Source: Apostichopus japonicus
Taxonomy: Eukaryota; Echinodermata; Holothuroidea; Aspidochirotida; Stichopodidae
Length of the DNA stretch: 64,000 nucleotides
Assembly (NCBI RefSeq): GCF_037975245.1
Contig: NC_092566.1
Coordinates: 17,579,001 to 17,643,000 of the forward strand
Direction: 5' to 3'
Positions 1 through 14,800 of this stretch are shown piece by piece. A program made the translations under genes and the position numbers. Position 1 is the first letter of the stretch; each line of letters starts with the position of its first letter. The notes under the pieces are model-generated. The model was not told the DNA's origin and did not search any database. It saw only the letters and a program-made list of their open reading frames with translations.

Positions 1-637
1 AAAACAAAATTCGTTACGCATCAATTTTGTAAAATCGGATTAGATCCGATGGCAACTCTCTCTAATTAGGAATCATCCACAGATTAATACTAGACATCTG
101 TATTATATATAGAATGCATTTAGGTCTGTCAAATTATCTGCGAAGCTTTTACTTTGTTTTACATCAGGTGTAGTAGGGAGCTACTTCCCGTCAGAAAATA
201 CGCAAATATCCGTTTATCAGAAAATACAGAAAAAAAGTGAAGTCTTGCATAACATATTGAAACCTTTCCCCCAGGATACAACAGTTAAGTAAAGGAAACA
301 GTTTTGTGTCTGTCAGTACCGTCGGAAATGAAACCATCACTTCCATGTCGACATATATACCTTCATAATAATATAGATTTAGTTGGTTCCGAATAGTATG
401 TTGCCACATCTCCATCTCGTGCAGTCGGAATAAATGTAAGGTACTGGTCAGGAGAAATCTCTGGGAGATGTACAGTATATCTCACGAGTGGCTGTACAAA
501 TTCCCATTCGTTTAAATTGGAACTGGTGTAAATCTAGCCCCCCCCCAAAAAAAACCATAAATCCGTGTTTTCTTTCTACAATTTGCTGATTGAATTGCTA
601 CAATTTGTGTGTGTGTGTGTGTGTACTTGTTTGATAT
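1..637. other. Non-coding flank with GT microsatellite
   Basis: No convincing gene is seen. A short GT dinucleotide repeat lies at about 606-624, and a C run followed by an A run at about 538-556. The stretch lies downstream of the minus-strand ORF 638-1378, so it may hold that gene's 3' region, but no clear polyadenylation signal was identified. Confidence 0.5.
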
Positions 638-1378
638 TTACATAAGAAGGTCATCTTTAGCTTCCGAGGTAGACCTATCTGAATCGTCCGCTCCCGAGTT
701 AAAATTGTCCACCCCTAAGAAGACGTCCTGCTGATCCGTTCTCTCTGGCGAAGAATTCGCTATGATCTCATTTCGGTTGGGATCATCCGTGGGGGGCTCC
801 ACAGAACTACCCGTTGAATTGCCACTGTCCGTCCGGAGTTTTTTCTTTCGTGTACGACGAATATTGTTCCGTAATCTTTCCGTATTTGGGAGTGGTAAAC
901 CTTTACCATAGGCCTCGATATCACTCATTCTTGTCGGCACCGAAGTTGGTTTTATTTTTCGTGGTTGTTTGCTCTCCTTATGCAAACTTGGACCTAATGT
1001 TACAATCCTGTCCACATAATTATTAGTTGTGTCACTCTTGGTTCTTTGCAACGGGTCAGCCGCTTGCTCCACTTGGTCGGAAAGCCTAAAATCGTTCAAG
1101 GATTTATTCTCCCTTATTTGTAAGGTATCGCCCTGATTTTGCCACTGGGGTAAACTATGACTTTGCGACCTACCTTTCAGTTGCCGCTTTAACCCTTCGT
1201 TTTCCTCTCGTAACTTATCGTTTTCCTCTCGTATATTTCCGGGTACATGACCTTGTTCAAGTTCGGCGATTTTCGCTATTAATTTAGCATTTTCGGCTCG
1301 CAAGTCGGTTTCTGTTTCGTTTCCAATAGATCCGTTGGAGAGTTCCCCTCGTCTTCGAGAGGATGGACGGCTCCCCAT
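638..1378 (-). CDS. Unrecognised 246-aa coiled-coil / disordered protein
   Basis: This is an open frame of 246 codons on the minus strand with ATG at 1378 and TAA at 638-640. I do not recognise the family. The N-terminus (about 1-20) is Ser/Arg-rich. Residues about 25-70 have heptad-like leucines among many Glu, Lys and Asn residues (repeated 'EEN.KL' patterns), typical of a short coiled coil. The remainder is polar and low in hydrophobics, with a basic cluster (RRTRKKKLR, about residue 175) and an acidic, Ser-rich C-terminus ending DDLLM. There is no signal peptide or membrane segment. Its length and non-repetitive composition in an AT-rich region favour a real coding exon. It may be a single-exon gene or the last exon of a larger one. 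A TATATAA lies about 40 bp upstream on the minus strand, which is too close to be a persuasive promoter. Confidence 0.5.
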   Translation of the reverse strand: MGSRPSSRRRGELSNGSIGNETETDLRAENAKLIAKIAELEQGHVPGNIREENDKLREENEGLKRQLKGRSQSHSLPQWQNQGDTLQIRENKSLNDFRLSDQVEQAADPLQRTKSDTTNNYVDRIVTLGPSLHKESKQPRKIKPTSVPTRMSDIEAYGKGLPLPNTERLRNNIRRTRKKKLRTDSGNSTGSSVEPPTDDPNRNEIIANSSPERTDQQDVFLGVDNFNSGADDSDRSTSEAKDDLLM

Positions 1379-4300
1379 TTCCCGAGATATTTCTCTTACT
1401 CACTCCTTCTGGATTATATAAATGGCTTCCGGTTTAACAAGCTTGGTTGAATTTGTATGGTAATTGTTAATACCGTCACTCTGGTAACGAAATATCCCAG
1501 GACCTGGTACCTTCATTTAGCTGAAAAATAAGATAACGTTGATATAAGGTCAGTTATTTCTTTAAATGATGATCATGGCTATAGCTATGTAGTTCGCTTG
1601 TCTCTATACTATACGAAGAAAGTGCTGTTAATCGGTTATATAGTTGCTTTGTAAGTGTGTCTGCATATATATGTGCACGGAGCTCCGCAGGGGGGGGGGG
1701 GGGGGGAGAACGTATATGGAAAAGGCAAACTTCATAGTTAAGCTAACATGCCTATTAAGGACTTAGCATTTAAAAAACTATAGGAAACTCGTCAAAAAAA
1801 ACCCATGTCAAATAAACATGTCTACGTCTCATTAAAAATTCATCAACTGCAAGTGCATTGCGTTGGGAAGTCATGCAGTATATGTATAATTACAAAAAAG
1901 AAAATAGTTTGAGAGAGAATTCTTTTTTTTTTTATAAAACCAAGGATTATGGTACCATTAGCAACCAGATCCGGAATGTTTTTCAAATTGTGTAAATTAA
2001 AGATTCAAATATTATATATATTTTAAGGTAATATCTCTAAAAACGCAATGGCAATTATAATTTTAGGAAAATAATGCTATCGCCGTCACACTTGTATATT
2101 CTTTGATGGGTTAATGGACAAACTACATTGTATTGTAACGAATGATTTACTTAACCATGGTTCACTTTAAGCAAGGGTTACAATGCAATCTATACAAAGG
2201 ACAATTCAATCATTTACATCGGAAGCCAGCTGGTTATGCGATATTAGTTTAATCTTTCATGATTTACTTCAAGTTTGTCCAGTAACAAGTCACTAGAAAC
2301 TATATGAAGTCACACGTCACAATTGAGTATGCGAAGAACAAGTCAACCATTGTTTTACATCAAGCAAGGGATATATAACGCACTAAACAAAGCAAAGCAA
2401 AGTCAACCATTCACTTCAAGTAGTTGCAGGATATAAACGCAATGTAAAGAATTATTCATACATGCTTCACTTCAATCAAGAGATTATAATTAATAATTCT
2501 TGGCTTTAATAACGTATATAGGTAATCTAAATGTTTTTTGTTCGTATATGAACCTGTTTCATTTAATACACTACGGTGCCATGGCAACATGAATGCGTAG
2601 ATCTTTAAGCACGTTTAATCTCTTTCATACAAGTACATGCATGGCTTCTCTTTTCTGATGTTGTTTTCCTTCATCAGGTTCGCGCGCGTGACTCCCCGTA
2701 GGGTATTTTCACTGGTATTGTCACCTTTGAGCTGTAATTAAGTAACTTACATAGGTTCAGTCGTTTGTGATGTTGTTTACGAAAGGACTCACATGGTTGC
2801 ATAATGGATTACCCTGCTGCACCTTCATTTCATATGCAAAACAAAGTGTATTCCACATGTACTCATTTTCGATGCAGGTTCAATTTATGAAAACAAAGTA
2901 TCTTTTCTACATGTAGTCATCTTCGCATACAAGAGTGTTTTTTCAGGGAAACCGTTCCCCTCAAAAGAGTCTTAATGACGGCGTAACTTTTATACATAAT
3001 TAACTTGAAATATCATAATAAAAAGAAAATTTTAAATCCACAGTTTCTCACCTATCTGTCAATATCGAAGTTTTAATGCAGATTATCCCTCGAAATAGGC
3101 CTAAATTTCGCTATTAACTTTATGATATTCAATTTTCAAAAATGTGAAAGCCTACTGGTTATGTATAGGCAGGCCTGAAGAGAGAAAGATGGTTGGGGTA
3201 GTCAGAGGTTGTACAGCCCCACGACCCGGGATCTAATTACATGGAGCCAGGCGTATGTGTAAGGATGCATCAAGTCAGGTCTTCCGACCACCAGCATCAT
3301 TCTTTAAAAAGATACTATGAATTTATATGGAGGCCTCGAATAATGCACTTTAAACAGCATTTCGTCTATGATTCTAGCCATTTCTCAAAACTTCGTACAC
3401 AAAATAAAGATGAAATCATTCAAGTGTATCACACTATTACCTGAAGAAACCGTCCTACTAGAATTCTTTTTTTATTTACGAAATTTCAACTAGTGACTAA
3501 TTAATGTTTCCTTTCGATTCTTAAAATATTATCGCCTGACGTCACAACTGCAGCAATACAGTGGTCTGAGTTTTCCCTTGCGACAAAATATGAACACGAT
3601 GACTTTTGAAAAAAACATTTGTCTTTGCAAAAATTAATTCATAATACTTGCAAAGAGATTTCATGTTCGTTTTGATGAATAATGAAAATCCTCCAGAATG
3701 CCTCAAATCTAAAAACTATACTACCCAAAACCTTAATAAATCGCTACACAATCGCTTATAAATTGAATTCTAAGAGCGCAAAGTACAGTTAGCATTAATA
3801 TCTCAAGTGCTGGGGCCAAACAACGACACACAATAAGAGAGAATTCCTTTTACCATCCTCCCGATCGTTAAATAGCTTATAGAGTCATTAATAATTTTGC
3901 CGGATAAAACAGCAGGTAGTTCTATCACAAGATGTAATTCAAAACATCCTCAAAATGAATCTCAACAGTTGTGACTCGAGGGAGAAGAACGTGGCAGACA
4001 CCGTGAAGAATTTTTATGAGAAATAACGTTATGTTTTTAAAGACAACAAATTATCATAATATAATGGATTATTCTTACCCATAAAAATTTCCAGAATGAT
4101 AAATGATACAAATTTTAAACCAATCGAATACTCACCGAGCGATGGCCATATTCATCTTCAGAAGACGGAATAATAAGGATGTAACACGTAAAACGAAGAC
4201 ATAGATACACATACATACATGCACACGGATGAAGCCAGAAAGAACGACTACTCCTATAGTGAAAACAGATGGTCGTACACACGAAGCCCGATCTCATTTA

Positions 4301-5430
4301 ATTATGTATAGCCATGAGAGATTGACAATTCTGCTTATGACGTGCGAGCGATTCAAAACATCACCCCCTTACAGTCAAAGGAGACTAGGGAATTGAAAAG
4401 AAGACGAAGGAGAAAAAGGAAAAGAGAAAAAGAGAGAGACAAAGAAAAAAAGGGTTTAGATATAATGTTAATATTGTTTGATTATCATCAACTTCATGGG
4501 TTGTGTTTTGATGAATTGACTCTGTTTTCTTTGTATCTATCGCATTGTGATGATTTTTTATTACATTTTTGCTTCGAGAAAAGTAGGTTAGCAAATGCTT
4601 TCAAGCTGAATGAGGACAAATATTATGGTTTGAAATTTGATAAAGGAATGCGGCATTAAAGGCAAATTACTTAGAACTGAGAAAGGGACAAATGAGGGAC
4701 ATCTTTTAAATCAAATAGTACCCGGATGTTGAAGTATAATATTGGAAGTATATTGGAAGTATATGGATTCCTTCTATCCATTGAAGGATTCGGTTGTATA
4801 CCATTCCGAGTAATACGTCAAAACTTTAGTGGCAACAAGTCGATTGGGAAATAAAAATATACTTCCCTGATCATGCTGTTTCTTTCAAATCGTAATCGCC
4901 TCAATTTTTGGTTTCATGTTTAGAGTTTTTTCCATCTTTTGTGATATACGAAATAAAACCTAACCACTCGTCAAAACATTGCAAGTCTCTTAACAGGCTA
5001 TACAGTTTATGTTAAAGATTCATTTGTCTCTACCAATCTGTCTTCAAGCTGGGCTCTCATTACCGGCTTTTAATAAATAAGTAATATCGGGGGATATATT
5101 TTCGTATTGGCTTATACCATTTCGCCAACGAGATTGTGACATAAATATACAGATTTACATCATGTCCTTTACTCTGCATTTTTGTTCTAGAAAATGAATT
5201 ACGGCACCATTTTATAATTTATGCTTAGCAACATATCAATCTTAATTTTATCATAAAAAATTCCGAGTATTGTAATATATATTACCAGAAAGTATTCCCA
5301 CGCCAACAACAATATACCTTTAACTATTGTTGCAGCTAGACAAAGCTTTTAAGCTAATAGCTTCGACTATATCAGATAATTTATATACGAATATATATAT
5401 ATATATTCACTATCGGTCACTTTCGGTGAT
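1379..5430. other. Intergenic stretch without a recognisable gene
   Basis: I see no coding region with family resemblance. A 17-base G run sits at 1690-1706. Around 2150-2470 there are loosely repeated phrases (variants of 'caaccattgttttacatcaa'), possibly an old tandem repeat. Short ORFs at 3241-3444 and 4342-4659 have low-complexity or random composition; the second is driven by a purine-rich tract at about 4380-4455. Confidence 0.4.
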
Positions 5431-5432
5431 CA

Positions 5433-5471
5433 TGCACTGAAGAAGAGCTAGTTTTGCTCGAAAGCTCTGCA
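5433..5471 (+). ncRNA. Hammerhead-ribozyme-like motif (possible Penelope-element end)
   Basis: The order of elements matches a type I hammerhead: stem I strand TGCA (5433-5436), core CTGAAGAA (5437-5444), stem II GAGC..GCTC (5445-5459), GAAA (5460-5463), then GCTC. The last A of GAAA plus GCU forms the self-complementary AGCU expected of a palindromic stem III, C5467 sits at the cleavage position, and TGCA at 5468-5471 can pair back as stem I. The core has one extra A compared with the canonical CUGANGA. The same arrangement with different stem sequences occurs in the Penelope-like element at 46010-46048 (minus), so this may be the remnant of a related element. No element ORF is seen nearby. 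Confidence 0.5.
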
Positions 5472-5590
5472 AAAACTAAACATTGGCTGTTTTATTTCCG
5501 ATCACTTATCCTAATTTAATTATTGTATCTCACTCGAGATCAAGCCTTTCTGTATATGCAGCATAGTTGTTTAACAGTTTTCCGTTATTC

Positions 5591-8799
<3,209 letters not shown>

Positions 8800-8957
8800 A
8801 CCGGGATTCGAGCCCGGGCCTCCCGCTTTATACGCGGAGACCCTAACCACAAGGTTATGGACGCTGATTATATGTCCAGAAGTTTGAAACCGGTAATGAA
8901 GGTCGTAATTCCACTGTAGGCGTTTTTCACCTGTATCGAACAATGCTAGTTCTGTTT
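8800..8957 (-). mobile_element. tRNA-derived SINE with dispersed repeat body
   Basis: Read on the minus strand, about 8880 to 8806 gives a tRNA-like head: a box-A-like GTGGTTAGGGTCTCCGCG and a well-formed T arm (CCGGG, loop CTCGAAT, CCCGG) that includes box B GGCTCGAATCCC. The acceptor stem does not close well, so I call a SINE head, not a functional tRNA. The adjacent 8880-8957 is a second copy of the repeat at 5616-5695. Confidence 0.6.
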
Positions 8958-9231
8958 TTGGTGACATATTTGCCTTACTCAAGAGATCAAATATGATACT
9001 AACCAACTCGAAGAGACGAAATCGGCGATTTTCATAATTGTGGTAGATCTAACAAGGGTTTCAGTTGAATTAAAAACCCATAAAATCGAATCTAGTTACG
9101 TGCTTAAAGAAAAGTTATTTAATGAACAGTTATATAGTTGCATTTAAAAAGGATAAAGAACATATGGGGAAGAGTTCGTAGTCAAGTTCTTATAATTTGC
9201 ATAACAATTTTTCTGATTTTCGTTCCAGATG

Positions 9232-9234
9232 GTC

Positions 9235-9270
<36 letters not shown>

Positions 9271-9280
9271 CTGTCTGTCT
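9232..9280. repeat. (CTGT)n microsatellite abutting the transporter stop codon
   Basis: A CTGT/GTCT tetranucleotide tract of about 48 bp ends immediately before the complement of the stop codon of the SLC35G-type gene (TAG, 9281-9283 on the minus strand), so it would form the start of that gene's 3' UTR. Confidence 0.85.
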
Positions 9281-10261
9281 CTATTTGGCGGATAGATGTT
9301 CATCTCCGTCACGATCTTGAAGCTCTTGTCCTTTGTTCTCTCGTTCCTGTAATATTTGTTCTCGGATACCCATTATTCCATACACAACGGGAGCACTAGT
9401 GATCAGAAGAGCCCCTGTTATTGCCATCCAGTCAACTTTATCGCTTGTGAACGCAATTTGAAGCAAGTAGGAGGTTAGTACGTCAATTGCAGTAATCAAC
9501 GCCACCGTTTTGGCGTTGAGTGTTTCCAGTGCAAAGTAGGTAAACAAGACTTCAGTTAAACCACAGACACAGACGATTGACAAGTAGAACCACTCTAGAG
9601 TGGTTTCTAAAGGTTTTAGTTCAGTTATGTTGAATAAAATTCCCATGGAGTAAATCAGAAATCCTGCGACGGTTTTAGCAAGCAAAATTGTCGCCGTATC
9701 AAATACGTCATCTGCCACAATTTTTCGTATACTGACATATTGCAACGCCCCGCAGATAGCACCAACCAGGGAGAGCAGGGCGCCAACTAACTCTCGAGAA
9801 TCGCTGGTCAGCTTACCCCCGAACAAAAAGGGGGGCTTCCCTACTAACAAAACACCAATGAAGTTAGCTAATATCAGTAAGGCGTCGATCCAAGCTAAAG
9901 GCTCTTTGATCAAACATTTTCCGAATAGAGCCGAGAACAAAGGCTTTGTATAAAGAATAGCACTGGTATTTCCAACGGAAGTAAAAGCAAAAGCGAAAGA
10001 GATGAAACACAGATGTAATGTACCAAAGAGACCAGCGATAAATATCATTAATATATTGGTCAGTGTGTACTTGTTGTTCAGTTCCCAGTTGATCCATGGG
10101 ATCACTACTAGATGGCATATTGTGAAGAAGAAGCATATAATCCACGGGGAGATGGTCCTGGCTAAGAGATTTGTACCCAGTCCGTGTACTCCGAGCATTA
10201 TCCCGCCGACGAGTGCGTTGAAAATCCCACGCTGACTTCTCAATGTACGTATCACAGACAT
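9281..10261 (-). CDS. SLC35G-type EamA/DMT family transporter (intronless)
   Basis: An uninterrupted 326-codon frame runs from ATG at 10261 to TAG at 9281. The protein has about ten hydrophobic helices in two repeated halves, the EamA arrangement of the drug/metabolite transporter superfamily (roughly residues 12-140 and 165-300). Phrases such as GNTSAILYTKPLFSALF and GVLLVGKPPFLFGG fit the SLC35G branch (TMEM20/TMEM22-like). The C-terminal tail is short, hydrophilic and rich in Glu, Lys and Gln. Members are multipass membrane proteins. The substrate is poorly defined for this branch, so I give none. The length is slightly short of typical members, and the N-terminus goes almost directly into helix 1. 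The gene stands alone, with no functional link to the CLCA cluster visible. An overlapping frame on the same strand (9864-10145) is a shadow. Confidence 0.87.
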   Translation of the reverse strand: MSVIRTLRSQRGIFNALVGGIMLGVHGLGTNLLARTISPWIICFFFTICHLVVIPWINWELNNKYTLTNILMIFIAGLFGTLHLCFISFAFAFTSVGNTSAILYTKPLFSALFGKCLIKEPLAWIDALLILANFIGVLLVGKPPFLFGGKLTSDSRELVGALLSLVGAICGALQYVSIRKIVADDVFDTATILLAKTVAGFLIYSMGILFNITELKPLETTLEWFYLSIVCVCGLTEVLFTYFALETLNAKTVALITAIDVLTSYLLQIAFTSDKVDWMAITGALLITSAPVVYGIMGIREQILQERENKGQELQDRDGDEHLSAK

Positions 10262-11409
10262 TTTTATCTGTCTATAGCTGAATCTTAATCATTCAAAGCT
10301 GATTAGTTGAAGGCATACTGTCAGTACTTTCTCTGTTTACGAGTTGCATATATGCTCTTGAACCAAGATGTAAAGCTGACGGTAAGAACAAGATAAAAAC
10401 AAAACTAAAACATTTGGTAATACACGCTGTACTTGAAGTCAAAGGAGAATAAAAATCCTTTTCACATAAAAGGTATGGTTCTAATTCGATATGTGAAAAT
10501 TGGTCATCAGACTGCCGTATATGAGCATCCTGTGTAAACATATATGAGTGACGGCGAATCAGTAGGAGGGGCCAGGGGGGGGGGGACAAGTTTCCCTCCT
10601 GAGCAAAAATGCCTCTTGTCATTAATAAGAAGTGCCCAGTGTGTTAATGTGGGGGGGGGGGGGGATTCTCCCTTTTTGCAGTAAACTTGAAGTGCCATTT
10701 TGTTATATAATTGCAAAGATATTTGTGGTACAGAATATATGGAGATATTGTTATTTTCGGGAAGGTTTGAGGTAACTAAGTGGTTTACTCAAAGTGACAC
10801 GAATCACAGTCCTTGAACTTTGTGTCATTGAATCGGCTTTCGGGAAGGGAGGGAGGGGTAGTGGGATGGTGGTTGGTGTAAAATGCCGTAATTTTCCATA
10901 TCGAAAGTTTCTAAATTAAACTTTGTTTTGAGCGAACAAACATCGAAATTTACACGAAAAAATGAGTCGTTTGTACATTCCTTACAACAAATTTGGGATT
11001 AACTAAACGACAGTTTTAGATTATGAAAAGTAATTATTTCAGTTAGACGAAAATGAGGAGCATATATCCATGTACCACCCACATTTAGTAATCAGTGGTC
11101 CTTTTGCACTTTGTCTTGTTTTTCATTTAAAACGTTTATTCCCGTATAAATTTTATACCCATCTTTCCCTTCCCCTCCCCCTAAATTTTTTAGAGAAGGT
11201 AAAAAAAAAATATATAAACAAGGCATGCACAGGCACAGTACAACAAAGTCACACCCATAGTAGTATACATCAAATCTCAAAAAAGGGAATAAAACCTCAA
11301 ATAGATTTGGAAATGACTCTATTTTACAAAACCACCTATATGGCGCATCAAAAAGAGAAGTAAAAGTCAATGTTTTAAGAAGTAGATGGTTTTAGAAAAC
11401 GAACACAAT
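10262..11409. other. Intergenic stretch with G runs
   Basis: No gene recognised. Poly-G runs lie at 10575-10585 and 10651-10664. The short frames around 10293-10716 owe their Pro-rich composition to these runs on the opposite strand. Confidence 0.45.
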
Positions 11410-11810
11410 CCCAACGATCGTATGTGGATGATATGACAGAGATCTGTGTAAAGAACGATGCTCCCAAATGAGCTATGATATATCTCAGTTTAACAATCGT
11501 CTCTGCGATCTGTCATCTTGTAAATCGGTGATGTCATAGAGCCACTAAGGATCTTAATTATTTTGCTCTCGCTTTGTCTTTTTATATCGTTTCATAGTTT
11601 CAAGGGAGAAATGTGAACCAGTGCCATTTATTAAATTATATTATGATGTTCAATATTTTAGATTCAGCATTTGCAAAAACCCATCTCCATTCTGCTGAAA
11701 ATAAAATATTGTTTAATAAATAAATGTTAAATGAAAAACATACAGAATCGAAGAACATGAGGATCGTTGATGTGATATTTAGACTTGGTCAAGTCTTTGG
11801 GGGAGTTCAT
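11410..11810 (+). repeat. Diverged copy of the CLCA 3' flanking sequence
   Basis: This stretch is recognisably similar to 35840-36120 and 61190-61580, which lie just downstream of the two CLCA genes. Shared phrases in the same order include 'gtaaatc.gtgat.tcatag.gcc', 'tcgtttcatagtttcaagg', 'caatattttagattcagcatttg' and 'tagacttggtcaagtcttt'. No CLCA coding exon was found directly upstream, so it is either an orphan remnant of an older CLCA duplication or a dispersed repeat that happens to lie next to these genes. Confidence 0.6.
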
Positions 11811-14800
11811 AACAGTTATCTCTGTCACATATACCAATGAAGATGGTTATGGTTTGTGTCTTATTTGAACTCTGCAAGTTCTCTGTTCAGCAAATCCCTA
11901 TTTGAGTTACCTGTGCCAACATACATTATTACCTTTACGTTGTACTTTAACTTCCTCGGTTTCCCTGTTTCATTTTTTAATTTATGTCAAAACGATGTCA
12001 CCCAGTCCATGAATAGCCTTCATTTTACTTAAAGTATATTATGAAAATGAGAAAAAGGATATTTATTGCCCCGCATTTTCCCTAAATTGACACTGGACCC
12101 CAGGCTGTGACCCCTAACCCGGTCTTGTCAGACCTGGCAAAAAAAAAATAGTTTAAATCAAAACTAACGACCCCCATTTTTCTGTCTTGTCGATCCCATA
12201 ATGTTTTCTTTTTGTATTTAAAACAATAAGCGTATATGATTTGTATCGATTAGGACTACTTGGTCAAGTAGGACGCCTCTTCGCGAGTTCTTAAACTGGA
12301 TATGTCCCTCTCATACGAGTTTTCGCTTCCCTGTCGTCCTTGTTTTAAGTTCATTACAGTTCATCGTTAAGTTCATCATAAATAACCATATTGTCAGCGT
12401 GTAAGTCAGGAGAGTTCGCCGTGAGTTGTATGGGCTACTCCGTTGCCAGATAATAAATACATAAGAACTGCTGTAATTGTCTCCCCCACCCCTCCCCCAC
12501 CTCGCCCACTCGCATTACCACTCACCAGGATCTGCATCAAATTACGAGTCAGTTTACCTACCACTATTTACAAACTTACTTGTTCACTATGGAATTTAAG
12601 ACTTAATTAACTTAACCATAGCAGATTTCTATGTATAACAATCACATATCGACCCTCTTGTTTGCCCTTTCTTTTATCAGATTTCGGTTGGCTAGACTCT
12701 ACTTAAGCTACTATAGTATGAAGACGGATTAGCTGACAGTATCTATTATAAACAGACACGAAAAGAAATCATAGAACTACTCTACGGTGGTAAGTTGTTC
12801 AACAGATTAGTAAATACAAAATAGAATTGTACTGGTAGTGTTTTACCGATTTTATTTCAAATGCCCAATTGGAATCTAATTGTGTTACTTTATTTTGCAG
12901 TTAGCAATCAAATTCTGAAATCAAAATGCGTGGTGAGGACTATTGTCAAGAATATTTCAATGGGATTGCATTTGTTAGTTTTCGTTTCTTTCTGGCAAAA
13001 TGGACTGAACTCACTGGATTTCTCTTTATTTCACTTGATTTCATGATCTTCATATCATCTGCATTTGATCTCATTCTTCAATTTTTTCACATAGATCCTT
13101 TCAATTCGGTTCTTCTGAAGTATTTTCAGGATTACTTACATATCTATTTCGTAATGGTTCGAAAGATATGCTGCTTTTTAATGTTGCAATTGAGCGATCA
13201 ATCGATATGGCTTTATTATGTTGCCATTGATTAATCAATCAATGAAGTAAACAAGCTAACAAACAAACAACAAAGCAAGGGAGCAATTAAACAAACTATC
13301 AGTCAATCAGTGAAATAATAAGTCAGCCAGTAAATTCATCAATCAATCCATCTGTCCATATATCCATGCATCGATGCACCCACCCATCAGTCCTAATGCA
13401 ACAGCGCATGATTTTCGTGAAAGATTTAAAAGTATGAAGATTTTTTTTTTATGTGTAATTTTCCACTCATTCACCACAGGGCTATTTAGAAACTATAAAG
13501 TTACTACTTTCTGCATACCGAAAAAAATTGTGTCACATTTTCTATCATATTTTGTAGACATCTAAACGTACATGTATTTTATACCGGTCTATCTCTTCTA
13601 AATATTCCTGATTTTAATAGCACGATGTCAGTTTGGCAATTTTTGTCGCCAGCCAATCGCAGGTAGAAGATAAGAGGCTACTTCATGCCCTTGTAAAATT
13701 GAGTTTTCAAATGTACTTTTCTCATTCGTTTTATAAACCTGAAGGTTGAATATTGTTTGTTGTATCGTGAACATATCAACCATGACGATTGGAACTTCCA
13801 CAACCCATGGCGTCACATGTGATAATCAACTATCAAATATTATATTCGAATCCAAAACCAGAACATAGAAAACATATTGGTTAATAACTTATCAACCATT
13901 CCTAATTCACAAAATGTTGTGCTTAACGAATGAACGTGTTGCATTTCTCTTTACCTTGCCTTTCATGTTAAAAATGTCGTATATTGGTAAGGGACAAAGA
14001 TGATTTTTGAAAGGATTGAATTCTTTTTAATATTCAGTAAGATTTCTATTCGAACAGAGAAGCATTACAAACATATTGAAGAAACAAGAAGTGTAATAGA
14101 CGTGTTTCCACCTCTCTTGATTCCACATCCCATGCATCGGCAATATTTCCTGATACTTTTCTGATTCAAGGATCTAATATAACGTCTGGCACCTAATAAA
14201 GTAAATCATCGAAGCAACTCACTTCCAATTGCTCCCAACCCCTGGGTATTATATGAAGCTCACCTCCTTCCTAACCGATCCATTGTTCAATCACTATGGA
14301 TCTTTTGTCTTCCGGGCTCCAATCCTTATAATGGAGTTGGTTCCTTTAGTGGGCCACCCCTTCGGCCTCGCATACCTATATATTTTTTCTACAGATTGTT
14401 GTATAAGCGAATACATATTTAGCTCCTGTAACAGTTACAAAACTAATAGTTCAAATAAAACAGTAATAGTTCGAAACTATCGATTCCAGGGTGAAATATG
14501 ATCATATAATTCTGTAATGTACATATGAGTGATATAAGCGCCTCTTCAAGAAACCACTAGTACATAATGTTTAAGAAACAGGTATTCTAATAACCGACTT
14601 CTCTTTCAAGACAATCTGATCTTACTACTGACGAGTAGACTTTGTATCACTTTTGACTGAAGATTAAAAACCTAACACCTGATTACGATGATGTCCATAA
14701 TGACGGTGCACATTCTAAAGTTAATCATAAGTATGATATATAGTTGGATGATGTGAAAGTAGACTTTTGTTATCTTTGTTGAAATATGTGCACTACAGAT

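Noticed and set aside
12861-13234. Overlapping 61- and 102-aa hydrophobic frames
   Set aside because: T-rich DNA yields Phe/Leu/Ile-rich chance frames, and two frames overlap in the same stretch.
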